Source of the DNA: RGIG426 sp045600765
GTDB lineage: Bacteria > Bacillota > Clostridia > Oscillospirales > Acutalibacteraceae
Assembly: GCA_045600765.1 (NCBI GenBank)
Contig: JAZRYM010000018.1
Location: 1 to 13,792 of the forward strand
Length of the DNA: 13,792 bases
Reading direction: 5' to 3'
Below the pieces are notes generated by a model that saw only the letters and a list, made by a program, of their open reading frames with translations, had not been told where the DNA came from and did no database searches. Shown in pieces: positions 5,721 through 13,347 of the stretch (position 1 is its first letter; every line of letters begins with the position of its first letter). A program made the position numbers and the translations under genes.

Positions 5721-7070
5721 TTAGAACGCGCCTTGCTCCATCATCGCCTGAGCGACTTTGTCGAAGCCGGCGATGTTCGCACCGGCAACGAGGTCGTAGC
5801 CGAGGCCGTATTTCTCCGCCGCGGCGGCAGACATATCGTGGATGTTCTTCATAATCTTATGCAGTTGGGCATCCACTTCTTCCGCCGTCCAGGACAGACG
5901 CTCGGAGTTCTGGCTCATTTCGAGACCGGAGGTGGCAACACCGCCCGCGTTGACCGCTTTGGACGGGGCAACAATCATACCCGGTTGCTCGCGCAGGAAG
6001 TTGAGCGCGTCGTTGGTGGTGGGCATATTGGCGACCTCAATGTAGTATTTGGTGCCGTTGCCGGCGATTTGTTTCGCCTGCTCCATATGCACGTCATTCT
6101 GCATGGCAGAGGGCATCACGATGTCCACTTTCTCGCCGTACGGTTTCTCGCCGGCGACGAATTTCACGCCGAATTTGTCGGCATAGTCCTGCACGCGGTT
6201 GCGGCCGGAGGAACGCATTTCGAGCAGGTAGTTGATTTTTTCTTCGGTGACCACGCCGTCCGGGTCGTAGATGTAGCCGTCCGGGCCGGAGAGGGTGACC
6301 ACTTTCGCGCCGAGCTCGGCGGCTTTTTTGCAGATACCCCAGGTCACGTTACCGAAACCGGCGCACGCAATGGTTTTGCCTTTGATGGAATCGTTCTCGT
6401 GGGCGAGCACTTCGTTCAGATAGTACACCGCGCCGTAGCCGGTGGCTTCCGGACGAATGAGCGAACCGCCGTAGGACATTCCTTTACCGGTGAGAACGCC
6501 GTTTTCAAAGGTGGCTTTCAAGCGGCGATATTGACCGAACAGGAAGCCGATTTCGCGGCCGCCCACGCCCATGTCGCCGGCAGGAACGTCCACGTCCGGC
6601 CCGATGTAACGATACAGAGCGGACATAAACGCCTGGCAGAAACGCATAATCTCCGCGTCGGATTTACCGGCGGGGTCAAAGTCGGAACCGCCTTTACCGC
6701 CGCCCATGGGCAAGCCGGTCAGGCTGTTCTTAAAGGTTTGCTCAAAACCGAGGAATTTGATGATGCTGGGGCAGACGTTTTTCTGGAAACGCAGACCGCC
6801 CTTGTACGGCCCGATAGCGCCGTTGAATTGGCAGCGATAGCCGGTGTTGGTGTGCCAGTTGCCGTTGTCATCTTCCCAGGTCACACGGAAGGTGTACATA
6901 CGTTCCGGCTCGACCATACGACCGAGCAAGTCCACTTTCTCGTATTCGGGATGCTGGTCGATGACCGGCTCCAACGAGGAGAGGACTTCTTCGACGGTTT
7001 GCACGAATTCCGGCTCGGTGCCGTGTTTCGCGCGGACGTCTTCGAGAACACGATTGAGATAAGCGTTCAT
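5721..7070 (-). CDS. gdhA: NADP-type glutamate dehydrogenase
   Basis: A 449-residue protein, the usual length for the hexameric bacterial NADPH glutamate dehydrogenase, which interconverts 2-oxoglutarate plus ammonium and glutamate in the cytoplasm. The substrate domain shows K90 (GPYKGGLRF), K114 and catalytic K126 in PMGGGKGGSDFDP, and D166 in VPAGDMGVG. The dinucleotide fold shows GFGNV (238-242). The C-terminus (ANIAGFDKVAQAMMEQGAF) is typical. The ATG at 7070 is chosen because GGAGG lies 8 bases upstream; an earlier in-frame codon at 7085 would be TTG and would remove the binding site. It is monocistronic with its own promoter and terminator. The high similarity to known GdhA makes the call very safe. 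Confidence 0.98.
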   Translation of the reverse strand: MNAYLNRVLEDVRAKHGTEPEFVQTVEEVLSSLEPVIDQHPEYEKVDLLGRMVEPERMYTFRVTWEDDNGNWHTNTGYRCQFNGAIGPYKGGLRFQKNVCPSIIKFLGFEQTFKNSLTGLPMGGGKGGSDFDPAGKSDAEIMRFCQAFMSALYRYIGPDVDVPAGDMGVGGREIGFLFGQYRRLKATFENGVLTGKGMSYGGSLIRPEATGYGAVYYLNEVLAHENDSIKGKTIACAGFGNVTWGICKKAAELGAKVVTLSGPDGYIYDPDGVVTEEKINYLLEMRSSGRNRVQDYADKFGVKFVAGEKPYGEKVDIVMPSAMQNDVHMEQAKQIAGNGTKYYIEVANMPTTNDALNFLREQPGMIVAPSKAVNAGGVATSGLEMSQNSERLSWTAEEVDAQLHKIMKNIHDMSAAAAEKYGLGYDLVAGANIAGFDKVAQAMMEQGAF

Positions 7071-7106
7071 AAATAAAACCTCCAAACAGAATTAAAATTC
7101 ACATTT

Positions 7107-7135
7107 AGTCTACCACCGCAAAAACTCGCTGTCAA
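7107..7135 (-). promoter_or_regulatory. Promoter of gdhA
   Basis: On the minus strand TTGACA (7130-7135), 17-base spacer, TAGACT (7107-7112). GGAGG follows in a leader of about 30 bases. No nitrogen-regulatory site could be recognised. Confidence 0.82.
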
Positions 7136-7145
7136 GCATTTTTCG

Positions 7146-7180
7146 CGCAAAAAATGTGTAAAAATACACGAAAATTTGCG
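7146..7180 (-). terminator. Weak terminator-like hairpin after bceB
   Basis: An outer pair CGCAAA/TTTGCG (7146-7151/7175-7180) and inner pair GTGTA/TACAC (7156-7160/7165-7169) form an interrupted stem 31 bases beyond the bceB stop. On the minus strand the inner stem is followed by six Ts. It is AT-rich and less certain than the other terminators here. Confidence 0.45.
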
Positions 7181-7210
7181 GTGCGACGTGTAGTTTGTTT
7201 TCGCGAGGTT

Positions 7211-9241
7211 TTATTCCGCCACGATTTTGTAGTACGCGCGGGCGGTCAAGCGGTAAATCAGCGTGTAAAATCCCGCAAACAGCAAGAACGCAGCGGCGGT
7301 CACGCCGATGACAAACCACAGATTGTTGAGCGAGAACATCTGCAAAATTTTCCACACAAGCGGGAACGCGAATGCGAGGTGCAACCCCGCGAGCAACAGC
7401 GGCGCGAAAAACACGGTAAGCACTTGGCTGTTGATGCTCTTTTTGATGTCCGTTTTGGTCATTCCGACCTTTTGCATAATGGCGAAGCGGGCTTTGTCCT
7501 CATACCCCTCGGAAATCTGTTTGTAGTAGATAATCATGGCGGCGGCGAAGATGAACACCACCGACAAAATGATGCCGAGGAAGAAAAGTGCGCCATACGC
7601 GCCGTAAAAGTCCGCGCGCGCAGAGGCAACACAGCCGGAATAGTAGCTGAACCCGTCAAAATCCTCCCGCGCGGCAAACACGTCGTTCATCGCGTCGCGT
7701 TGCGCATCAAACACCGCTTCCGTCTTTTCGTCCGACAGCGCGCTGTCGTAAGCGTAGGCGTAGCGGAAGGTCATCAGGTGGTTGCCGTATTGGTCGGTTT
7801 TTCCGTCAAAGGGAGCGAGCACGTCGTAGTCGGAGATGACGAGCACGAGAGTGGGGACAAAAAAGGTGTCCGTTTCGGTTTGGATGGGGTTTTTGTCGAT
7901 TTTGCCCGCGATGTGCAACGCCACGTCGCCGACGGTCAACGTGGAGTGGGGGTAATGGCAACGGTCGTCGCAAAGGAGCGCATCGCCCGTTTGAAGCGAC
8001 GCCGTTTGCCCGGTGAGCGCCTCATAATCGGCGGCGGAGATGAAAATCAGTTGCCGCAAACGGTTAAAATCAATCGACGTCAGGTCAAACATGGACGAAT
8101 CGGGGTTAAAGGTGGTGTCGCTTTGCATTGCCGCCACATAGGTGTAACGGATTTCGTAGAGATTTTTGGGGGTGAAATCCTTTTCGGCAAAGGTGTTTTC
8201 GTATGCGGCGCGAAGTTGCGGAATGACGTCGTCGTTAAAGTGGGCAAGCGACTCCAACTCCACGTCCACTTCGCAGTCGCGCGGGTAGGTGGCGCGAATG
8301 GACTGGTCTTTGCCGAAATAGAGGCTCGCCGAGGATGAAATCATCACGAGCACCATCGTCGCCAAAATGCAGATGGAGGCGAGACCTGCACCGTTGCGTT
8401 TCATCCGATACGCCATGGACGAGACGGACACGAAATGTTGTTTTTTATAGTAATATTTTTTGCTCTTTTTGAGCAGGCGACACAGCGCGACCGAACCGGC
8501 GATAAACAAGAGGTAGGTCGCGACGATAACCGCCAAAACCGCCACGAAAAAGACGGTCAGCGCGGACAGCGGCGATTTTATGGACACCGCGGTGATGTAC
8601 GCGGCGACCAAAAGCAGTAACCCGAGCAACCCGATAAACATGTTGCCTTTGGGCGGTTTTTCGCCCGCGTTTTCCGAGCGGAGCAGTTCGAGCGGGTTTT
8701 GCCGCCGCACCTGCCACAGCGACTTGCCCATCAGCAGCAGGAAGATAAGCCCATACAGCCCGAGTGTGTCGCGCACGGCGCTTAGCGGAACGCGGAAGTG
8801 GTAGTCGATGTCGATGGACGCGGCGTTGAGCAGTCCCAGTTCGGCGAATTTCGAAAACGCGATACCGAGCCCGATACCGCCCGCAAGTCCGAGAATGGCG
8901 ACAAACAGCGATTCAAAAAAGACGACCCGTCCGATTTTGCGTTTGTCCATCCCGAGAATGCTGTAAAGCCCGAATTCCTTGTAGCGGCGACGGGTCAAAA
9001 AGGAATTGGTATAGAAAAGAAAGAGCAGCGAAAAGGCGGCAATGACAAATTTGCCGAGCCCGAGCACCGTGCCGACGGTGGCGGCGCCTTTGGCGTTGCG
9101 CAGAATTTCCGATTGATAGAGTGCGTGCATGATGTAAAACATCATCACCATACCGATGGCGCTCAAAATATACGGCACGTACAGTTGCCGATTTTTGCGG
9201 ATACCCGTCAGCGCCAAGCGAGGGTAAAACAGCGTTTTCAT
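7211..9241 (-). CDS. bceB: BceB-like ABC transporter permease with large extracellular domain
   Basis: A 676-residue FtsX-superfamily permease. Ten membrane segments are visible at about 22-42, 60-82, 107-129, 155-172, 199-219, 227-253, 285-307, 547-572, 605-627 and 640-664. An extracellular domain of about 240 residues lies between segments 7 and 8. This layout is specific to BceAB-type transporters, which release cell-wall antibiotics such as bacitracin or lantibiotics from their lipid targets and also signal to a partner kinase. The ATG overlaps the stop of the ATPase gene as ATGA (9238-9241), so translation is probably coupled. It is the last gene of the module. Substrate range is set mainly by the extracellular domain and cannot be read from sequence. 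Confidence 0.94.
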   Translation of the reverse strand: MKTLFYPRLALTGIRKNRQLYVPYILSAIGMVMMFYIMHALYQSEILRNAKGAATVGTVLGLGKFVIAAFSLLFLFYTNSFLTRRRYKEFGLYSILGMDKRKIGRVVFFESLFVAILGLAGGIGLGIAFSKFAELGLLNAASIDIDYHFRVPLSAVRDTLGLYGLIFLLLMGKSLWQVRRQNPLELLRSENAGEKPPKGNMFIGLLGLLLLVAAYITAVSIKSPLSALTVFFVAVLAVIVATYLLFIAGSVALCRLLKKSKKYYYKKQHFVSVSSMAYRMKRNGAGLASICILATMVLVMISSSASLYFGKDQSIRATYPRDCEVDVELESLAHFNDDVIPQLRAAYENTFAEKDFTPKNLYEIRYTYVAAMQSDTTFNPDSSMFDLTSIDFNRLRQLIFISAADYEALTGQTASLQTGDALLCDDRCHYPHSTLTVGDVALHIAGKIDKNPIQTETDTFFVPTLVLVISDYDVLAPFDGKTDQYGNHLMTFRYAYAYDSALSDEKTEAVFDAQRDAMNDVFAAREDFDGFSYYSGCVASARADFYGAYGALFFLGIILSVVFIFAAAMIIYYKQISEGYEDKARFAIMQKVGMTKTDIKKSINSQVLTVFFAPLLLAGLHLAFAFPLVWKILQMFSLNNLWFVIGVTAAAFLLFAGFYTLIYRLTARAYYKIVAE

Positions 9242-10002
9242 CGCGCGTCACCGCCCGTCTGAATCGCGGTCAGCGTGTCGGAGATTTTTTGGTAGAATTG
9301 CTCGCCGCTGTCGGTGCCGCGGTACAGTTGGTGGAACACCTCGCCGTCTTTGATAAACAGCACGCGCGACGCGACCGACGCGGCTTTGACCGAGTGGGTC
9401 ACCATCAAAACGGTTTGCCCCGCGGCGTTGACCTCGCCGAACAGGCGCAAGAGTTCGTCCGACGCTTTGGAATCGAGCGCGCCGGTCGGTTCGTCCGCCA
9501 GCAGAATACGCGGGTCGGTGATGAGGGCGCGCGCCACGGCGGCGCGTTGTTTTTGACCGCCCGACACCTCGTAGGGGTATTTGTCGAGCAGGTCGGAAAT
9601 GCCGAGCCGGTCGGCGAGCGGGAGCAAGCGGCCGCTCATCTCGTGGTAGGGTTTGCCCGCGAGCACCAGCGGCAGATAGACGTTGTCGGCGAGGGTGAAG
9701 GTGTCGAGCAGGTTAAACTCCTGGAACACGAATCCGAGGTGGTCGCGGCGGAACGCGGCGATTTTCCATTCTTTCACCGCGCCCAAATCGTCGCCCTCCA
9801 ACCACACGTTGCCCGCCGTCGGGCGGTCAAGCGCCGCCAAAATGTTGAGCAGGGTGGTTTTGCCCGAGCCGGATTCGCCCATAATGGCGACGAATTCGCC
9901 CTCGTCCACCGAAAAGTTGACGTTTTTCAGGGCTTCGACCTTGTTGCCGCCGAAACGGGTGGAATACACTTTTTTGAGATTTTTGACTTCGAGTAATGCC
10001 AT
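9238..10002 (-). CDS. bceA: BceA-like ABC transporter ATPase
   Basis: A 254-residue ABC ATPase of the MacB/LolD/BceA group. Walker A GESGSGKT (42-49), Q-loop Q94, signature VSGGQ (146-150), Walker B ILLADE (166-171), D-loop ALDS and switch H203 are all intact. It energises the BceB permease. AAGGAGG (10011-10017) lies 8 bases before the ATG. It is separated from the kinase gene by 109 bases that carry a -10 element and a palindromic operator candidate, so the transporter pair is probably induced separately from the two-component pair, as in known Bce systems. The gene name is given at family level. Confidence 0.95.
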   Translation of the reverse strand: MALLEVKNLKKVYSTRFGGNKVEALKNVNFSVDEGEFVAIMGESGSGKTTLLNILAALDRPTAGNVWLEGDDLGAVKEWKIAAFRRDHLGFVFQEFNLLDTFTLADNVYLPLVLAGKPYHEMSGRLLPLADRLGISDLLDKYPYEVSGGQKQRAAVARALITDPRILLADEPTGALDSKASDELLRLFGEVNAAGQTVLMVTHSVKAASVASRVLFIKDGEVFHQLYRGTDSGEQFYQKISDTLTAIQTGGDAR

Positions 10003-10034
10003 AGAAAATTCCTCCTTCGTTGGTTTGCAAGGTC

Positions 10035-10040
10035 AGTATA
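10035..10040 (-). promoter_or_regulatory. -10 element of the bceAB promoter without a good -35
   Basis: TATACT on the minus strand at 10035-10040, with a predicted start near 10028. The hexamer 17 bases upstream is TGGAAT (10058-10063), a poor -35, which is usual for promoters that need an activator. The palindrome at 10090-10113 lies about 50 bases upstream of the -10 element. Confidence 0.6.
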
Positions 10041-10089
10041 CCGCGGATTTCGCCGCCATTCCATTGCATTTGCTTACACTTTGCGGGCG

Positions 10090-10113
10090 AAATCTTACGC
10101 TTTCGTAAGATTT
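10090..10113. promoter_or_regulatory. Candidate BceR operator, perfect palindrome
   Basis: AAATCTTACG (10090-10099), spacer CTTT, CGTAAGATTT (10104-10113): 10-bp arms with no mismatch. The core TTACG-N4-CGTAA resembles the TNACA-N4-TGTAA pattern known for BceR-type regulators. A half-site TTACA with the same CTTT spacer lies at 10074-10078, closer to the promoter. The palindrome overlaps the kinase stop codon. Confidence 0.65.
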
Positions 10114-11092
10114 ACTCAAATTGGGTTGGGTTTTGGTCGAACGTGAGCGACACGGTGGTGCCGCTCTTGCCGTCCGACACAATGCGGATGCGAATACACA
10201 ACGCGTCGCACACCCGCTTGCACAGATACAGCCCGAGCCCGCTTGCGGTTTTGTCCTCCCGCCCGTTGTAGCCGGTAAAGCCTTTGTCGAACACGCGCGG
10301 CAGGTCGGCGGGTGCGATACCGATACCGGTGTCGGCGATGGTCAGCGTGTTGCCCGTCATCGCGACGGTGATGCCGCCCGTTTTGGTGTATTTCAGCGCG
10401 TTCGAAAGCAGTTGTTCAAACAAAAACGCAAACCACTTTTCGTCGGTGACGACGGTGGCGGCGGTGGGTTCATAGGTGAGGGTCAGTTTGCGCCCGATAA
10501 ACTCCGGCGCAAATTTGCGCAGGCTTTGTTTCAGCACGCCGTCAAGCGCGGTCGGGCGAAGCAGGTAGTCGGTTGTCTCCGAGCCGAGCCGCAAAAAGGC
10601 GAGCACCATTTCCACGTACTGTTCGGTGCGGAACAGGTCGGCGGACAAGCGGCGCGAGAGGTCGCTGTCCTCGTTTTGCACCGTCAACCGCATGGCGGCG
10701 AGCGGGGTTTTGATTTGGTGCGCCCACACGGTGTAGTAGTCCACCATTTCGGCGTATTTCGTGGCGGCGGCGGCATCGCTTTCCGCAAGCGCGCGGTAGA
10801 GCGCCGCGACCGCATCGGCGTAGTCGCTCGCCTCAATCGACCGCGTGGGAAGCGGCGCGGACGGCGGAACGGCGGGCGAAAACGCTTTCAAAAACGTCTC
10901 GTGCCGCCGTTTTTCGCGCAGATAGTCCCACAAAAAAACGCCGCCGACCAAGAGAATACAGAGGACGGCGGGGTACAGCAATGCCGAAAACGGCAGGTGA
11001 TACAGCGCGAATGCCGCCGCGAACAGCACCACACACAACAGCGCGAGTGCGAGCGCGCGCGTTTTGGTTTTCAGATAACTCCAAACAGTCAT
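10112..11092 (-). CDS. bceS: BceS-like intramembrane-sensing histidine kinase
   Basis: A 326-residue kinase. Two membrane helices (about 13-31 and 36-55) are joined by only a few residues, so there is no extracellular sensor domain, the mark of BceS-type kinases that sense through the BceAB transporter. The phosphorylated H125 lies in WAHQIKTPLAAM. The ATPase domain has an N-box with N231 (LLSNALKYT), DTGIGIAP (254-261), FDKGFTG and GLGLYLC (285-291). The ATG at 11092 is 5 bases after the regulator stop, with a GGAG 8 bases upstream inside that gene; longer in-frame extensions would overlap the regulator and have no support. It is co-transcribed with the regulator and is expected to phosphorylate it. 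Confidence 0.94.
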   Translation of the reverse strand: MTVWSYLKTKTRALALALLCVVLFAAAFALYHLPFSALLYPAVLCILLVGGVFLWDYLREKRRHETFLKAFSPAVPPSAPLPTRSIEASDYADAVAALYRALAESDAAAATKYAEMVDYYTVWAHQIKTPLAAMRLTVQNEDSDLSRRLSADLFRTEQYVEMVLAFLRLGSETTDYLLRPTALDGVLKQSLRKFAPEFIGRKLTLTYEPTAATVVTDEKWFAFLFEQLLSNALKYTKTGGITVAMTGNTLTIADTGIGIAPADLPRVFDKGFTGYNGREDKTASGLGLYLCKRVCDALCIRIRIVSDGKSGTTVSLTFDQNPTQFE

Positions 11093-11097
11093 AGCGT

Positions 11098-11769
11098 TCA
11101 CTCCACTTGATAGCCTTCGCCGAATTTGGTGGCGATAAAATCGGGTAACCCCGCCGCCGCTAATTTTTTGCGCAGGCGGTTGACGTTGACGGTCAGGGTA
11201 TTTTCGTCCACAAAACTGTCGGTCGCCCACAATTCGGTCATCAATTTTTCCCGACTGACCGTTTTGCCTTTGTTGGTCAAAAGGCAAAACAAAATGCGCG
11301 ATTCGTTTTTAGAAAGGTCGATTTTTTGTCCCTCAAAGGTGAGCGACCCGTCGCCCACGTTGAAAATCGCGCCCTTGTGCGACAACAGCGGCGACGACGG
11401 CGCAAAATCGTAACTGCGGCGCAGCAGGGCTTGCACTTTTGCCATCAGCACGTTGCCGTCAAACGGTTTGGCGATAAAATCGTCCGCGCCCTCGTTCATC
11501 GCCATCACTATATTGAGGTTGTCCGACGCGGACGAGAGGAAGATGATGGGCACGCTCGACAGTTTGCGAATTTCGCGGCACCAGTGAAACCCGCCCGCAA
11601 AGGGCAACCCGATATCGAGCAGGACAAGATGCGGTGCGCAGGCGACAAACTCGTCGGTGACGGCGCGAAAATCCTCGCACACCGTCACGGTATATCCCCA
11701 TGTGCTCGCCAAGGTAACGATGCCGTCGGCGATGCCGCGGTCGTCTTCCACCAAAAACAAGGTATACAT
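11098..11769 (-). CDS. bceR: BceR-like OmpR-family response regulator
   Basis: A 223-residue regulator. Receiver domain (about 1-115) with acidic pocket D9/D10, phosphoacceptor D52 in LLDIGLP, S80 and K101 in FIAKPF. A winged-helix domain (about 130-222) shows the OmpR-type NVNRLRKKL recognition region. AAGGAG (11778-11783) is 8 bases before the ATG. It is the first gene of the regulator-kinase pair, with a consensus promoter just upstream. Its likely target is the palindrome before bceAB. Whether it also acts on the divergent plus-strand genes is unknown; no second copy of the palindrome was found near them. Confidence 0.95.
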   Translation of the reverse strand: MYTLFLVEDDRGIADGIVTLASTWGYTVTVCEDFRAVTDEFVACAPHLVLLDIGLPFAGGFHWCREIRKLSSVPIIFLSSASDNLNIVMAMNEGADDFIAKPFDGNVLMAKVQALLRRSYDFAPSSPLLSHKGAIFNVGDGSLTFEGQKIDLSKNESRILFCLLTNKGKTVSREKLMTELWATDSFVDENTLTVNVNRLRKKLAAAGLPDFIATKFGEGYQVE

Positions 11770-11810
11770 CCGCTTTTCTCCTTTCGGGAATTCCGTTCGT
11801 TTTTCGTTTG

Positions 11811-11845
11811 CTTGTATTATACAAGACCAACCGCCGCCGTGTCAA
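11811..11845 (-). promoter_or_regulatory. Promoter of bceRS with a palindromic -10 region
   Basis: On the minus strand TTGACA (11840-11845), an 18-base spacer and TATAAT (11816-11821). The -10 lies inside a perfect odd palindrome CTTGTAT-T-ATACAAG (11811-11825), which could bind a repressor or be chance. Confidence 0.8.
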
Positions 11846-11870
11846 CCGCGGCAAATCTCCTCAAAATCTC

Positions 11871-11899
11871 TTGCTTTTTCGGTGGGGTGGCGGTATAAT
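11871..11899 (+). promoter_or_regulatory. Promoter of the stand-alone acyltransferase
   Basis: TTGCTT (11871-11876), 17-base spacer, TATAAT (11894-11899). It diverges from the bceRS promoter with only 25 bases between the two -35 elements. The stretch 11870-11900 agrees with 13248-13278 before the NRPS gene at 23 of 31 positions. Confidence 0.75.
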
Positions 11900-11937
11900 G
11901 AACTTATTCAAAAATTGCCCCGAAATGAGGAGATTTT

Positions 11938-13194
11938 ATGCATTCGTATGACCCGCTGTTTTACATTCCGTCGGAGAAAATGCCGTTTTCCATTCGTCTG
12001 GAACATTGGATGAAATCTTCGGTGGACAAGGATTGCCTGCGCGCCGCCGTGGACGAGACGATGAAACGGTTTCCGTATTTTTGTATTGAGGTGAAAGAGC
12101 AAGACGGCGCCCTCGTTACCGTGCCGAACCCGCGTCCCGTTGTGGTGTATGAGGGAGAGCACGCGCCGGTGTTCGGCAGCGAGGAAATGAACCGCCATTG
12201 GTTGGCGGTTTCCTACCACGATAAGCGGATTTGCCTGCACGCCACCCACGTGATGACCGACGGCGGCGGGATGGCACCGCTTCAAAAAACGCTGATTTAT
12301 CATTACCTAACCCGCCGCGAGGGACGGGAATTCAACACGGACGGGGTGCGGTTTCCCGATACGCCGTTTTTTGCGGACGAGTGCGCGCCGCCCTATGACC
12401 GCGAAGCGCTTCGCGGCGCGGTACCGTTCGCAAAACCCAATCCCGCGCCCATTTTTCGCCTGCCGGACGGCGGGGTGATTCAGGATGCACAGCCGACGGT
12501 GTACCGTTTTCGCGTTGCCGAAAAGGACGTGATGCGGTACAGCCACGGCCACGATGCGAGCCCGTGCGCGCTGGTCGCGTCGCTGATGGCGAAAGCGGTG
12601 TGGGCGGTGCACCCGGAAGTGACGGAAGATTTGGTGTGTGACGTATCGTACAATATGCGCGGTGCGCTCGGTTGCCCGCACAATTACCGGTTGCTGTCAA
12701 GCGCGTTGTCGCTTCGCTACCCGAAACGCTTGCAAGAAGCGTCGGTCGAGCGTGTTTGTACTTGCACGCGCGGGATGATTTCCCTGCAAAGCCAGCCGGA
12801 AAACGCGCGGGCGTATTTAGACCAAAAGTGTCAATTTATCGAGGCGGCAAACGCGCTTCCCACCGTAGAGGAAAAACGGCGGTTTGTCGGCCCGCGGGCG
12901 GTTGCGGATGCCAACCGCAACACCTTTTCGGTCAGTTATGTGGGCAAGAGCAATTTCGGCGATATGGAGCGGTATCTGGTAGCCATCTATAACTTGATCG
13001 ACGGGTCTACCCAAGGCGGCGTTATGATTGAGATTTCCGCGTGGGACGGGTGGTTTAACTTCGCTTTTTTGCAGGGATTTTCCACCGATGTGTACGTTCG
13101 CGCGTTTTTGCGCGAGTTGGATAAAGAGGGACTTGCTTACAAAGTGGGCGAGCACGGCCCGCTTCTGGTCGGCGGATACGAATTGCCGAATTAA
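11938..13194 (+). CDS. Stand-alone condensation/CAT-fold acyltransferase
   Basis: A 418-residue protein without signal peptide or membrane segments. H104-V-M-T-D108-G109 in the stretch HATHVMTDGGG is the HxxxDG motif shared by chloramphenicol acetyltransferase-fold enzymes, including NRPS condensation domains and alcohol O-acetyltransferases; the His acts as general base for acyl transfer. The overall length is right for one two-lobed domain. WDGWFNFAF (369-377) lies where condensation domains carry DFGWG-like residues. No adenylation or carrier domain is attached. AGGAG (11928-11932) is 5 bases from the ATG. The next gene on the same strand begins with an NRPS condensation domain, so a role in acylating or releasing that product is plausible, but the substrate is unknown. 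The stop codon lies within a heptamer repeat. Confidence 0.75.
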   Translation: MHSYDPLFYIPSEKMPFSIRLEHWMKSSVDKDCLRAAVDETMKRFPYFCIEVKEQDGALVTVPNPRPVVVYEGEHAPVFGSEEMNRHWLAVSYHDKRICLHATHVMTDGGGMAPLQKTLIYHYLTRREGREFNTDGVRFPDTPFFADECAPPYDREALRGAVPFAKPNPAPIFRLPDGGVIQDAQPTVYRFRVAEKDVMRYSHGHDASPCALVASLMAKAVWAVHPEVTEDLVCDVSYNMRGALGCPHNYRLLSSALSLRYPKRLQEASVERVCTCTRGMISLQSQPENARAYLDQKCQFIEAANALPTVEEKRRFVGPRAVADANRNTFSVSYVGKSNFGDMERYLVAIYNLIDGSTQGGVMIEISAWDGWFNFAFLQGFSTDVYVRAFLRELDKEGLAYKVGEHGPLLVGGYELPN

Positions 13195-13220
13195 GAATTA
13201 GAAATTAAGAATTAAGAATT
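13189..13220. repeat. Four tandem heptamers AATTAAG at the acyltransferase stop
   Basis: AATTAAG, AATTAGA, AATTAAG, AATTAAG, then AATT. The array begins in the last sense codon and includes the stop. As in the array at 1013-1040 there are four units of seven with a variant second unit, though the sequence differs. Confidence 0.8.
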
Positions 13221-13248
13221 GTCGCTTGGCGTGCAAAAACGGTAGGGC

Positions 13249-13277
13249 TTGCTTTTTGCGCGAGGGCGTGGTATACT
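13249..13277 (+). promoter_or_regulatory. Promoter of the NRPS gene
   Basis: TTGCTT (13249-13254), 17-base spacer, TATACT (13272-13277). The -35 overlaps a possible imperfect stem (13230-13239 with 13253-13262) that has no T-tract and so is not called a terminator. Readthrough from the acyltransferase gene is also possible. Confidence 0.68.
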
Positions 13278-13347
13278 GCTTATATATGGTTGTATATATG
13301 GGAAGTTTTTGTTTTTTGAATTTTTGCAGGAAGAGGAGAGAAACGAG

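Noticed and set aside
5733..7076. A 447-codon plus-strand open frame opposite gdhA
   Set aside because: It mirrors gdhA almost end to end, has no ribosome binding site or promoter, and its His/Val/Gly-rich composition is the typical antisense shadow of a strongly biased gene.
7154..8338. A 394-codon plus-strand open frame opposite bceB
   Set aside because: It is Arg/Val/His-rich, has no family resemblance and no start signals, and is opposed by an intact permease with ten clear membrane segments.
10090..10113. Palindrome as the terminator of bceRS
   Set aside because: On the minus strand it is followed by TTTCGCCCG rather than a U-run, while its core fits a BceR-type operator and its position fits the bceAB promoter.
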